Shown piece after piece: positions 7,715 to 15,839 of a DNA stretch of 17,609 nt. The stretch's first letter is position 1, and each line of letters opens with the position of its first letter. The notes below the pieces were generated by a model, which saw only the letters and a list, made by a program, of their open reading frames with translations, did not search any database and was not told the DNA's origin. Position numbers and translations under genes: made by a program. The stretch spans positions 1 to 17,609 of the forward strand of contig JBMNOD010000072.1 in the NCBI GenBank assembly GCA_050942875.1. The letters run 5' to 3'. This DNA comes from JAAZAI01 sp050942875. Its GTDB lineage: Bacteria; Verrucomicrobiota; Kiritimatiellia; RFP12; UBA3636.

Positions 7715-8473
7715 TTACTTTTCAAGCGAGTAGAGGCGGTTGTCGGGCGAGAGGAATCCGCAGTTTGGCGCGGTAAAGCCCTCGGCGCCGCCGTACTGGT
7801 ACGGCTGCGCGAGGGATTCGACGTGGCCGTCGCAGAAGGCCACGTTCGTCTTGCCGCGGTGGCGGAAACCCTGGGTGCCCGCGAGGCGGACGGATTTGCC
7901 GCTGCCGTCGGCGGCGACCTGTCGCACCGGGGCGCGCATGAACTTGTTGGCGCCGCCGCCGTACTGGCCGTCGCCGAAAAGCGCCGTCCGGGCCGGGTCC
8001 TGGATTTGGGCGAGCCGGGCAGGGGAGGTGCGTCTGCCCGGGTCGCCCTCCACCTTGCCGATGTAGCTGCAATTGTAGTTGTAGCCCGTGTAGGGGTTGT
8101 CCTTCCAATTCGCCTTGCCGTCGCTGTAGGCCGGGCACTGCATCACCGAGGCGATGCCGTACCCGTCCCACATTTCCCCGGGGCGGACGGAGCCGTCCCG
8201 CCCCGTGATGAAGTCCCAGCAGACGAATTCGCCTTTGACGCGGCGCGACGCCCACGGGAACTGGCCGTGATGGTCGTTCGCATAGGTTAGCGCCGCTTTC
8301 GCCATCATGCTGAGGTTGGAAGCGCATTTTGCGCTCTTGGCCGCGTCACGGACGGCACTGATGGTGCTCGTCGTCATGCCGACGAGCACCGCCACCACGC
8401 CCATGACCACGAGCATCTCGACGAGGGTGAAGGCGCGCAGGCTATCCGATGCGACTGCTGGCCGGCGCTTCAT
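7715..8473 (-). CDS. H-X9-DG type prepilin-like protein (pseudopilin)
   Basis: Pseudopilin of the class abundant in planctomycetes, verrucomicrobia and lentisphaerae. The 252-aa product starts with a short basic leader, then FTLVEMLVVMGVVAVLVG, the prepilin peptidase recognition and membrane helix with Glu at +5 (Glu19). The residue at -1 is Ala14 instead of the usual Gly. The C-terminal half carries the H-X9-DG motif (His205, Asp215, Gly216, followed by HVE). ATG 8473 is chosen because it places the leader correctly; the longer open frame to 8968 overlaps the previous gene. GGGGAG lies 11 nt upstream, overlapping the end of the preceding gene, whose stop is 8 nt away, so the two are almost certainly co-transcribed and thus under the cobalamin riboswitch. 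No terminator follows it. Confidence 0.9.
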   Translation of the reverse strand: MKRRPAVASDSLRAFTLVEMLVVMGVVAVLVGMTTSTISAVRDAAKSAKCASNLSMMAKAALTYANDHHGQFPWASRRVKGEFVCWDFITGRDGSVRPGEMWDGYGIASVMQCPAYSDGKANWKDNPYTGYNYNCSYIGKVEGDPGRRTSPARLAQIQDPARTALFGDGQYGGGANKFMRAPVRQVAADGSGKSVRLAGTQGFRHRGKTNVAFCDGHVESLAQPYQYGGAEGFTAPNCGFLSPDNRLYSLEK

Positions 8474-8481
8474 CGCCGCAA

Positions 8482-10251
8482 TTACTCCCCGGAAACCTTG
8501 ACCTTGTAGAAGGCATGGGGCTTGGCCGGATCGATCGGGATGCTGAAGACGGATTCCACGCCATGGGCCGTCTGGATCGTTCCTTCGAAGGTCGGGAGCA
8601 CGTCTTTCCACGTTCCATCGATGGCCGAGGCCCGGCTGATGCGGAAGGCGTCGAAGGCGGACGCGGCCGACGGGATGCGGAAGACGGCGCGACCGTCTTC
8701 GATTGCGAAGTCCGTGATCTGGAACGTCTCGACGGGGGCTGCATCGGGCGCGGTGCCGAAGGCGGCGTTGTAGAAGTTTGGCTTGCCGTTTGCCGCGATG
8801 GCGTTCTTGCCTGCCACGCCGGCGTCGGGGAGATCCGTCCAGGCGTAGTGCGCCCGCGCCCAATTGTCGTAGGGCGCGGCCGGGGCGACGTCCGCGAAGG
8901 CGTCGACATCCGTCCAGTCGGCATCGTCGGCGCTCGACAGGGACGTCACGCGGACGTATTGTATCCACTTTCTGCCGGTCGCCGGATCGACGGGGAGGGG
9001 GAAGGCGCCGATGTCGAAGCCGGTGCCGCCGGCGGAGCCATTGTAGAGCACGGCGTACTCGGCGAGCGTCCTGCCGATGAAATTCGTCGCCGTCAGCGAG
9101 GGATCGACGGGCAGGGTCGGATCAGTCGGCTTCCCCCACCAGAGATTGCCGGCGAAGAGCGAGGCATCGGGGGCGTTCGTGTCGTAGAGGTGGCTCAATG
9201 TCGGGGCAAACGCATCGGCGAAGGGGCCGTCGGCAAAGGAATACCAGGTGATTCCGTCCTGGCTGACCTCGACGAGGCCGGGTTCCGCGCCGACGCCGCT
9301 GTCCCTGAAGACGCAGGTTGCGGGGTCTTCGGTTCCTGCGAAGTACTGGTTGCCGCCCAAATCATGCAGGGCGTTGCCGAAGACGATGAAGTCCAGCCCG
9401 TAGGGATTGAGCGGGTCGTCCATGACGCGATGGTCGAACGCGACGACGACCCACCCGCCGCCGCCGTCGTCGTCCTTGGCCAGCGTCAGGAGCTGGTCCG
9501 GACTCCAGGCGGGGTTGGGGGGGGTGACGGTCGCGTCAACTGTCCAAGGTGGCCAGCCTCGGGTGCATCGTGCCGGCGCGCCGAGCACGTTCGTGGCGCT
9601 GGCTTCGTCTGCGATGCCATCGAGGACGCAGGCGACGACCCGGCATGCGAACGGCGATTCGGCTGCGGCGGGCAGGGCGGGGAAGGACGATTCGCCGGTC
9701 TGCCAGTTGATCCGCTTGAAGGCAAACCAGTCGTTGTTGACAGGGACGATTCCGTCGATGCCGACCATCAGGTAGCCCCATGTCGTGGCGTCGGTGATGG
9801 CGGAGGCATTGGTTGCGACAACGCTCCAGTAGCAGGCGCTGGAGAAGTCGTCAAGCGCGATGAAGTCATCGCGGTCGGTGGCGGCACCGGGCGAAACAGT
9901 GTTGAAGATGCCACCGTCGCCGTCGGCGTCGTACCCGAATCCCAGAACCCAGGAGCCCCAGGAATCGCCGATGACGGCGGCCATCAGCCGCCTGTCTTCG
10001 TGGTCGAGGCGCCTCAGGATTTCGGTCATGTTCGTCGAGGCTCCGTTCCAGCGCACGCCCCAGGCGAGGCTGGAGCCGGGCTGTTCGTTGTTCCAGTCGA
10101 TGACGATGCCGACTTGGTTGGTGCCGTCGCCGATCCAGTAGTGGATGTCGTCGAAGGTGAAATCGGCCGCGGAAGCGGCGATGGTGAAGGAGAAAGCCCC
10201 CACGAGGGCGGCGCATGCCGTCCTGGTCTGAATGCGTATTTTGCTTGTCAT
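8482..10251 (-). CDS. Exported B12-riboswitch-controlled protein, two predicted beta-rich domains
   Basis: Function not assigned. The 589-aa product has a signal peptide (residues 1 to about 28, cleavage near ASA-A). Domain 1 (about 30-240) contains IHYWIGDGTNQVGIVIDWN, WGVRWNG and GFGYDADGDGG, a pattern I recall from exported or PEP-CTERM-type proteins. Domain 2 (about 255-480) contains GLDFIVFGNA, EPGLVEVSQDGITWY and IQYVRVTS...DVDAFADV, recalling surface proteins found in cobalamin-regulated loci of Bacteroidetes. The last ~85 residues form a beta-rich module ending FYKVKVSGE. No membrane anchor or PEP-CTERM signal is seen. ATG 10251 is chosen over the longer frame because it follows the riboswitch and begins a good signal peptide; AAGAGA just upstream is a weak ribosome site. 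B12 binding, capture or a B12-independent substitute function are all possible, on regulatory grounds only. Confidence 0.82.
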   Translation of the reverse strand: MTSKIRIQTRTACAALVGAFSFTIAASAADFTFDDIHYWIGDGTNQVGIVIDWNNEQPGSSLAWGVRWNGASTNMTEILRRLDHEDRRLMAAVIGDSWGSWVLGFGYDADGDGGIFNTVSPGAATDRDDFIALDDFSSACYWSVVATNASAITDATTWGYLMVGIDGIVPVNNDWFAFKRINWQTGESSFPALPAAAESPFACRVVACVLDGIADEASATNVLGAPARCTRGWPPWTVDATVTPPNPAWSPDQLLTLAKDDDGGGGWVVVAFDHRVMDDPLNPYGLDFIVFGNALHDLGGNQYFAGTEDPATCVFRDSGVGAEPGLVEVSQDGITWYSFADGPFADAFAPTLSHLYDTNAPDASLFAGNLWWGKPTDPTLPVDPSLTATNFIGRTLAEYAVLYNGSAGGTGFDIGAFPLPVDPATGRKWIQYVRVTSLSSADDADWTDVDAFADVAPAAPYDNWARAHYAWTDLPDAGVAGKNAIAANGKPNFYNAAFGTAPDAAPVETFQITDFAIEDGRAVFRIPSAASAFDAFRISRASAIDGTWKDVLPTFEGTIQTAHGVESVFSIPIDPAKPHAFYKVKVSGE

Positions 10252-10285
10252 GTCTCTTGTCCGGCCTGTTGTCCGGAAGAGGCGT

Positions 10286-10303
10286 CCTGCGCGATGGCGC
10301 AGG
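10286..10303 (-). promoter_or_regulatory. Hairpin between riboswitch and start codon (candidate expression platform)
   Basis: CCTGCGC - GATG - GCGCAGG (plus-strand reading) is a perfect 7-bp stem with a tetraloop, between the riboswitch core and the ATG at 10251. No U-tract follows, so control by masking translation is more likely than by termination. A TTGTCCGG direct repeat (10257-10264 and 10269-10276) lies closer to the start codon and might add structure around the ribosome site. Confidence 0.45.
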
Positions 10304-10312
10304 CTCGATGGC

Positions 10313-10489
10313 CGCAACACGTCTTCTGGCTCATGACATTCGCACCCTTGGCGCCTTCCGATCGTCGGGCCAGAGAGATCCCGCTTCACGTGGCCTGTTG
10401 CCTCGAGCTGTCATTCACAGCGGCGTAACCGCGTCCGATTTGCACGGACTTCCGTTTGTTCCGGCCGACCGTCTTCCGGTTGGCTTGCG
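10313..10489 (-). promoter_or_regulatory. Cobalamin riboswitch
   Basis: Read on the minus strand, the leader carries the cobalamin-aptamer signatures in order: a GGAA segment, TCCG-TGCAAAT-CGGA (P4-like hairpin), GCGGTTACGCCGCTGTGA (matching the GCnGnnCCCGCnACTGT core), and the B12 box GAGCCAGAAGACGTG (10332-10318). Long-range pairings fit: ATGAC (10414-10410) with GTCAT (10337-10333) closes the core, and CGCAA (10489-10485) with TTGCG (10317-10313) makes a P1 stem. It lies directly upstream of the exported-protein gene on the same strand. Binding of a cobalamin would be expected to switch the downstream operon off. Confidence 0.92.
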
Positions 10490-10493
10490 TTTC

Positions 10494-10523
10494 ATTCTAG
10501 GCTACAACGACGTTTGAGGGCAA
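10494..10523 (-). promoter_or_regulatory. Promoter driving the cobalamin riboswitch operon
   Basis: On the minus strand: -35 TTGCCC (10523-10518), an 18-bp spacer, -10 TAGAAT (10499-10494). The expected start site near 10488 coincides with the first base of the riboswitch P1 stem (10489), which supports both calls. Confidence 0.55.
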
Positions 10524-10577
10524 GCGAAAAGAATGGGAAATTCGAAATTTGCCGAGTTGGTTTTACAAGGCGTTTTT

Positions 10578-10591
10578 GGGGTCTGTCCCCT
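10578..10591 (+). repeat. Dispersed intergenic repeat GGGTCTGTCCCCT, copy 2
   Basis: GGGGTCTGTCCCCT shares the 13-base core with copies at 136-148 and 17275-17287, here without the following ATTT. It lies in the divergent gap between the riboswitch promoter and the peptidase gene and overlaps neither promoter. Confidence 0.8.
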
Positions 10592-10624
10592 GGTGCGGTC
10601 GTTCGAGGCTGGGCGGCAAGCATT

Positions 10625-10640
10625 CCGGGGCCAACCCCGG
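10625..10640. repeat. Small perfect hairpin in the divergent intergenic region
   Basis: CCGGGG - CCAA - CCCCGG, a 6-bp perfect stem with a tetraloop, 34 bp after repeat copy 2 and 35 bp before the peptidase promoter. No T-tract on either side. The rest of the 485-bp divergent gap is accounted for by the riboswitch, two promoters and the repeat. Confidence 0.45.
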
Positions 10641-10674
10641 CGACTGACCGATTACGTCCGATTGCATCCGGCAG

Positions 10675-10703
10675 TTGCGAAACGGCGCGTGATGCGGTAT
10701 CAT
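10675..10703 (+). promoter_or_regulatory. Sigma-70-like promoter for the C25 peptidase gene
   Basis: -35 TTGCGA (10675-10680), a 17-bp spacer, -10 TATCAT (10698-10703). It predicts a leader of about 27 nt before ATG 10737, and argues against the longer in-frame start at 10533, which would lie upstream of the promoter. Confidence 0.45.
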
Positions 10704-10736
10704 CCCTGCTTGTTCAAAGACATCGGCTTTAAAATC

Positions 10737-13700
10737 ATGCGCTTGCTTTCGACCCTCATTTTGCTTTGCGCGCTGCTCGTGCCGTTGCTCGGCGCGCGCG
10801 GCGACGACATCGCGTTGGAATGCACCTTCGCCGCGCCCGTCCTTTCGGGCGATGGCGAAGGCTCGCTAAACGTTTCCATTGCGGACTGTTTTTCGTTCTC
10901 CCGCCCGGGCGAGCCCGTGATGCCGGTGCGGATCGCCCGCATCCTCCTGCCGTCCGACGCGGTCGTGCGCGGCGTTTCGGCGGAGCCTGTCGTGCCCGAG
11001 GAGCGTCTGGAGCTTGATGCGCCCGTGGCGTTCGGCCGCACGCCGATCCCGCTGTCCGAACCGGACTCGGCGGTCGAAGACCTGCCGAATCTGGCCGTTT
11101 ACGCGTCGGATGGGCCGTATCCCGCGCAACGCGCCGAGCTCGTCTCGGTCCAGCGGCTTCACGGCCATGCGATCGCGATCGTCCGCGTCTTCCCGGCGCA
11201 GTTCCTGCCCTTGGATTCGCTTCTCGTTTTCTGCCCGCGCATTCGCGTGTCGGTGACGCTCGACCGTCCGGCGCGCGCGCCGCGCAGGGGTGCGCAGGCG
11301 GCGTCGGTGCCTGCTTCCACCACAGCGGCGCGGCTGGCGTGCGTCCGCGAATTCGTCGACAATCCCGAGGCGCTGCCGGCCGATGCCGCCGTCGCGCCTG
11401 TTCCGCTTGCGACTCCCGTGGTGGCCGCCGGCGCGCCTGAGGCGCACGACTACCTGCTTGTCACGTCGGCGGCGCTCACCAACGCCTTCCAGCCGCTTGT
11501 CGATCACAAAGTCGCGTGCGGGCTCGCCGTCAAGGTCGCGACGATGGAGGAGATTCTCGCGTCTTTTTCCGGCGTCGACGCCGCCGCCAAGCTCCGCGCC
11601 TTCATCGCCCACGCCTACGAGAACTGGGGCGTCGCCTACGTTCTGCTCGGGGGCGATGTCTCGACTGTGCCACACCGTGGCGCCTATGCCCGCAACGTTG
11701 ATCGAGTTGACAACGCGCTTCCCTGCGACCTCTACTTCGCCTGCCTCGACGGCACGTGGAACAGCGACGGCGATGATCTTTGGGGCGAGCCGACGGACGG
11801 GGAGGGCGGCGGGGACGTCGATCTGCTCGCCGAAGTGCATGTGGGGCGCGCGCCGGTCGAGACGCCGGCCGAGGCGGCGAACTTCGTCGCGAAGACGCTC
11901 GCCTACGCGACGACTCGCCATCCCCATGTCGAGACGGCCCGGTTCATGGGCGAAATCCTGAATGTCCAAGGCGAGATCGTTTCCCAAGGCGGAGCCGGCC
12001 TTGACGCGCTCCTCTCGCCGTTCTACCGCCACGACGTCTCGTGGCTCGACGACCGTCCCGTGGCGGCTCAGACCTGGAACACTGCCGATGCGGTCGCCGC
12101 GCTCAACGCCTCGCCGCACCACGTCGTACACAATGGGCACGCCAATGCCAATTGGGCGTTGCGAATGGGCAAGGCGGACATTCCGCTGCTGACCAATCCG
12201 CATCCCTTTCTCCTCGCCAGCACGGGTTGCCATGCCGGCGCCTTCGACGAATCGGACTGCTTCGCGGAGGAAATCGTCAAGCTCCCGAACCACGGCGCGT
12301 TCGCCGCGGTGATGAACAGCCGCTACGGATGGTATATGCTGCTCGATCCCAACCGCTTCAGCGGGGAGTTTCTTGAACGGTTTTTCAAGCGGTTGAATCT
12401 CGCCACAGACACCACCCTCGGCGCGGCCCATCAGCTTGGCAAGCAGGATCTGGTCGGTTTGGTGGAGACGGACGGCGTGACCATGACGTATCGCTGGTGC
12501 TATTTCGAGCAGACGCTTTTCGGCGATCCCCACTTGATGGTGCAGCCCAGCGACGACATTCAGGCGCATCCACGGGAGGGTCTTGCTGCGTCGGGTTACC
12601 AGGGAGCCGCCTTCGCCCCCGTCGAACAGGTGTTCACCGTCACCAATCGCGGCTTCTCCAATCTCTCATGGACCGTGGCGCATACGTCGTTGTGGCTCGC
12701 CGCGTCGCCGATGGAAGGCGTTCTCGGCCCTTGGCGGGGCACGAATGTGACCGTGGTGCTGAGCGATGCCGTCAAGATGCTGCCGGAAGGCGTTCATTCC
12801 GCGCCTTTCGTCTTTGCGAACACGGCCACCGGTCGCACGCGTGAACGCGGTTTCACGCTGACGGTCCTTCCGCCGCCGGGCGAGATCGTCGTGACGGACT
12901 CCACCGCGCCAGCCGACGATGGCATCGTTTTCTTCGGTTCCATCGTTCAGGGCTTGAGTGGAACGGCGTCGCTGTGCATTTCCAACACGCATTCCGCCAA
13001 CACGCTTGTTGTCCACGACATCGCCCTTGTTGGCGATCCGTCGGCCGACGCGCTGGGTTTTTCCTGGGCCGATTCGCCTGCGTTTCCGATCTCGGTGCCG
13101 CCTCAGGAGGCCGTTGCGTTGACTCTTGCCTATGCTCCGTCGGGGCTCGGTCTTCACACGGCCACCGCCGTCATCACGTCCAACGACAAGGACGAGCCCG
13201 AGCAGCGCCTGACGCTGTGGGGGCATGGCGATGCCGACTTCCTCGAGGTTTCGCCTTGCGAGGGCTTGACGGCGAGCGGCCATCCCGGCGGCCCCTTCTC
13301 GCCGGCGGGCTGTGATTTCGTCGTCAAAAACAACAGCGCCTATTCGATCGTCTGGTCGGCGCATCATCCGGCGTGGGTCGATGTGGCGCCGTCGTCCGGC
13401 AGCCTTGCCGGACAGGCGGCGGCCACGGTTTCCGCGACCTTCAACGCCGCGGCGGCGGCGCTCTCTGAAGGCGTTCATGCGGGGTCGCTGGTTTTCAGCA
13501 ACGCGACGACGTCGATTGCGCATGCGCTGCCTCTGACGCTGGATGTCTTCACCACGCCGACGATTGCGTTTGAACCGCCGACAATCGCGATCACCAACCG
13601 CCTGGGGCATGTCGGCACGGCAGCCTTGCGCGTCGGCAACGCCGCCGGGGCGGACGCCGGCCTTGATTTCGCCGCAATGCCTTGTTCCAGCGAACCGCCT

Positions 13701-15827
13701 GCATGGCTGGGTGTGGACCCCGCCACTGTTGCCGGGGTCGTGCCGGGAGAGGGGACGAACCTCGTTGTTTCGGCCGATGCCGGCATGCGAACGGCGGGCG
13801 TCTATGAGGGCGTGGTCGTCTTTGCCACGAACGACCGTTTCGCGCCCTCGACGAACGTGGTTGCGACGATGGTCGTGCTGCCGGACGATTTTGGCGTTTT
13901 GGAAGCGGACGGCTTTGTCGCCGAGGGCTTCGACGGCGGGCCTTTCGAGCCCGGTGGCACGGTCTATACCCTGACAAACGCGGGGCCTGCGGCGTTGGGC
14001 TGGGCGGCGTCGGCGGATGCCGACTGGCTGGACGTCTCGCCGGTTTCCGGCGAGCTGGCCCCGGGCGCGTCGGCGACGGTGGCCGTCGCCCTCGCGGCGT
14101 CGGCCGGAACGCTTGGGGCCGGCGCGTATGCGGGGGCCGTTGCCTTCTCCAATTGCCTGACGACGGCCGTGCAGTTCCGCACGGCGGGTCTGACGGTGAA
14201 GGAGCGTCGGCTCGACCATTTCGCCTGGGATCCGGTGCCGCCCTTGCAGCACGTCGGCGAGCCCTTCACGGCCACGGTCCGCGCGGTCGACAACGCGGGC
14301 GATCTTTATCCGGCGTTCACGGACACGGTGTCGTTGTTCATTACGAATGGCGCCTATTCGTTTCACATGCCTTATGATGGAACGAACTTCTGGAACTATC
14401 CGCTTCGCGCCTACAATCGCATGGCCCGCACGCAGGTCATCTACCTCGCGGAGGATCTGGACGGACCGGCGCTGATCATGGGGCTGTGGCTTTACATCGG
14501 CTATCGGCCCGGCCCGCTGAACGATTGGACGATCCGCCTCAAGCACACGACGCTCGGCAACTACTCCAGCGGCTCACGGAACTGGGAGACGGACGGCTGG
14601 ACCGTGGTGTGCAGAACGAACGCGGAGTTCAACAAGCTCGGGTGGGTGTCCATTCCATTTGCCACGCCCTTCGTCTACAACGGCAAGGACAATTTGCTCA
14701 TCGACTACAGTTTCAGAAACGCCACTTACACGCGGGACGGCTATTGCCTCTCGACCGGGGTGCCGACGGCCCGGAGCCTCCACCAAAAAAGCGACAGCAA
14801 AACCGACGACCCCCTCCTCTGGAGCGGGACGGCGCCCAGCGGCAGCATTTCCACCAACATTCCCAACGTCATTCTTGAACGATTCGGGATCGTTCCGCTG
14901 GAGCCGACCCAGACGCCTGCGTTCACCGGCGGCGTCTGGACCGGCGAGGTGACGGGCTGGGAGGATGCGCGCGCTGTCCGGGTCTTCACTTGCGACGACA
15001 AGGATCATTGGGGGCTCAGCGCGCCGTTCGACATCCTCTACCGCACGGTGTCGCTCGACGATGCGCTCGACAACCCCGCGGTGGTCTGGCGTTCGGGCGG
15101 CTCCTCGAACTGGTGGGGGCAGACGGTGGTGACGCAGGATGGCGTGGACGCCGCGCGCAGCGGGCGGACGAGCCACCGCCAGGCGTCGTGGCTCGAGACG
15201 AACGTCACGGGTCCCGGCAGCGTGCTGTTCTGGTGGCGCGTGTCGTCCGAAGCCGGATGGGATTGGCTGGAGTTCCATCTGAATGGCGTCATCAACGACC
15301 GCCTGTCGGGCGAGACGGGCTGGGTGCCCAAGACGCTGGCGCTGGGCCCCGGCACGCATGCGTTCCGTTGGCGCTATGTGAAGGATGCGGCGGACTTCGA
15401 CCCCGTCGGGCACGATTGCGGATGGGTGGATCGGTTCATCGGCCCCTCGCCGAGCGAATTGCCGCTCCTGTGGCTCGATGAGCATGGCTTGGCGACGGAC
15501 GGCTCGGCAGACGACGTCGACTCGGATGGCGACCGTCTGACGAACCGGGAGGAATGGATTGCCGGAACGGTGCCGACGAATGCGGCCTCGACGCTGATGA
15601 TGCAGGACGCGGTGCCGCTTCCCGGCGAGGACGGGACGATCGTGCGCTGGCAGAGCGTGGAGGGGCGTCGCTACTGGGTCGAGAGCGCCGATGCGCTCGG
15701 CGGGCCTGCGCCGTTCCTGCCGTTTGTTTCCAACATTGTCGGCCAGGCCGGCAGCACCGAGATCCTCGACACCCGCCCTGCGCCGGAAGGGAAGCGTTTC
15801 TATCGCGTCGGCGTTCAGCGCGAGTAG
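10737..15827 (+). CDS. Secreted gingipain-type (C25) cysteine peptidase with BACON-like repeats
   Basis: Predicted large extracellular endopeptidase, 1696 aa. In order: signal peptide (1 to about 21); propeptide-like beta domain (about 25-230); C25 peptidase domain (about 238-601) with catalytic His468 in HNGH and Cys498 in STGCHAG, a spacing close to that of gingipains; BACON-like/Ig-like beta domains (about 615-715, 835-940, 940-1050, 1055-1155) around an ASH-type 'choice-of-anchor D' domain (about 720-832); an adhesin-like domain (about 1205-1390); a further beta-sandwich (about 1444-1570); a TSP3-like calcium loop DVDSDGDRLTNREEW (about 1593-1607); and a C-terminal strand module ending FYRVGVQRE. 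No LPXTG, PEP-CTERM or typical T9SS tail is evident, so the export and anchoring route is unclear. ATG 10737 is chosen for its signal peptide and upstream promoter; no Shine-Dalgarno is visible. Four consecutive TAG codons end the frame. Confidence 0.88.
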   Translation: MRLLSTLILLCALLVPLLGARGDDIALECTFAAPVLSGDGEGSLNVSIADCFSFSRPGEPVMPVRIARILLPSDAVVRGVSAEPVVPEERLELDAPVAFGRTPIPLSEPDSAVEDLPNLAVYASDGPYPAQRAELVSVQRLHGHAIAIVRVFPAQFLPLDSLLVFCPRIRVSVTLDRPARAPRRGAQAASVPASTTAARLACVREFVDNPEALPADAAVAPVPLATPVVAAGAPEAHDYLLVTSAALTNAFQPLVDHKVACGLAVKVATMEEILASFSGVDAAAKLRAFIAHAYENWGVAYVLLGGDVSTVPHRGAYARNVDRVDNALPCDLYFACLDGTWNSDGDDLWGEPTDGEGGGDVDLLAEVHVGRAPVETPAEAANFVAKTLAYATTRHPHVETARFMGEILNVQGEIVSQGGAGLDALLSPFYRHDVSWLDDRPVAAQTWNTADAVAALNASPHHVVHNGHANANWALRMGKADIPLLTNPHPFLLASTGCHAGAFDESDCFAEEIVKLPNHGAFAAVMNSRYGWYMLLDPNRFSGEFLERFFKRLNLATDTTLGAAHQLGKQDLVGLVETDGVTMTYRWCYFEQTLFGDPHLMVQPSDDIQAHPREGLAASGYQGAAFAPVEQVFTVTNRGFSNLSWTVAHTSLWLAASPMEGVLGPWRGTNVTVVLSDAVKMLPEGVHSAPFVFANTATGRTRERGFTLTVLPPPGEIVVTDSTAPADDGIVFFGSIVQGLSGTASLCISNTHSANTLVVHDIALVGDPSADALGFSWADSPAFPISVPPQEAVALTLAYAPSGLGLHTATAVITSNDKDEPEQRLTLWGHGDADFLEVSPCEGLTASGHPGGPFSPAGCDFVVKNNSAYSIVWSAHHPAWVDVAPSSGSLAGQAAATVSATFNAAAAALSEGVHAGSLVFSNATTSIAHALPLTLDVFTTPTIAFEPPTIAITNRLGHVGTAALRVGNAAGADAGLDFAAMPCSSEPPAWLGVDPATVAGVVPGEGTNLVVSADAGMRTAGVYEGVVVFATNDRFAPSTNVVATMVVLPDDFGVLEADGFVAEGFDGGPFEPGGTVYTLTNAGPAALGWAASADADWLDVSPVSGELAPGASATVAVALAASAGTLGAGAYAGAVAFSNCLTTAVQFRTAGLTVKERRLDHFAWDPVPPLQHVGEPFTATVRAVDNAGDLYPAFTDTVSLFITNGAYSFHMPYDGTNFWNYPLRAYNRMARTQVIYLAEDLDGPALIMGLWLYIGYRPGPLNDWTIRLKHTTLGNYSSGSRNWETDGWTVVCRTNAEFNKLGWVSIPFATPFVYNGKDNLLIDYSFRNATYTRDGYCLSTGVPTARSLHQKSDSKTDDPLLWSGTAPSGSISTNIPNVILERFGIVPLEPTQTPAFTGGVWTGEVTGWEDARAVRVFTCDDKDHWGLSAPFDILYRTVSLDDALDNPAVVWRSGGSSNWWGQTVVTQDGVDAARSGRTSHRQASWLETNVTGPGSVLFWWRVSSEAGWDWLEFHLNGVINDRLSGETGWVPKTLALGPGTHAFRWRYVKDAADFDPVGHDCGWVDRFIGPSPSELPLLWLDEHGLATDGSADDVDSDGDRLTNREEWIAGTVPTNAASTLMMQDAVPLPGEDGTIVRWQSVEGRRYWVESADALGGPAPFLPFVSNIVGQAGSTEILDTRPAPEGKRFYRVGVQRE

Positions 15828-15839
15828 TAGTAGTAGCTT

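Noticed and set aside
8474..8968. 165-codon upstream extension of the pseudopilin frame
   Set aside because: It overlaps the 3' end of the exported-protein gene in another frame and would displace the prepilin leader from the N-terminus.
10533..10736. 68-codon upstream extension of the C25 peptidase frame
   Set aside because: It contains the dispersed repeat and the predicted promoter, and would bury the signal peptide inside the protein.
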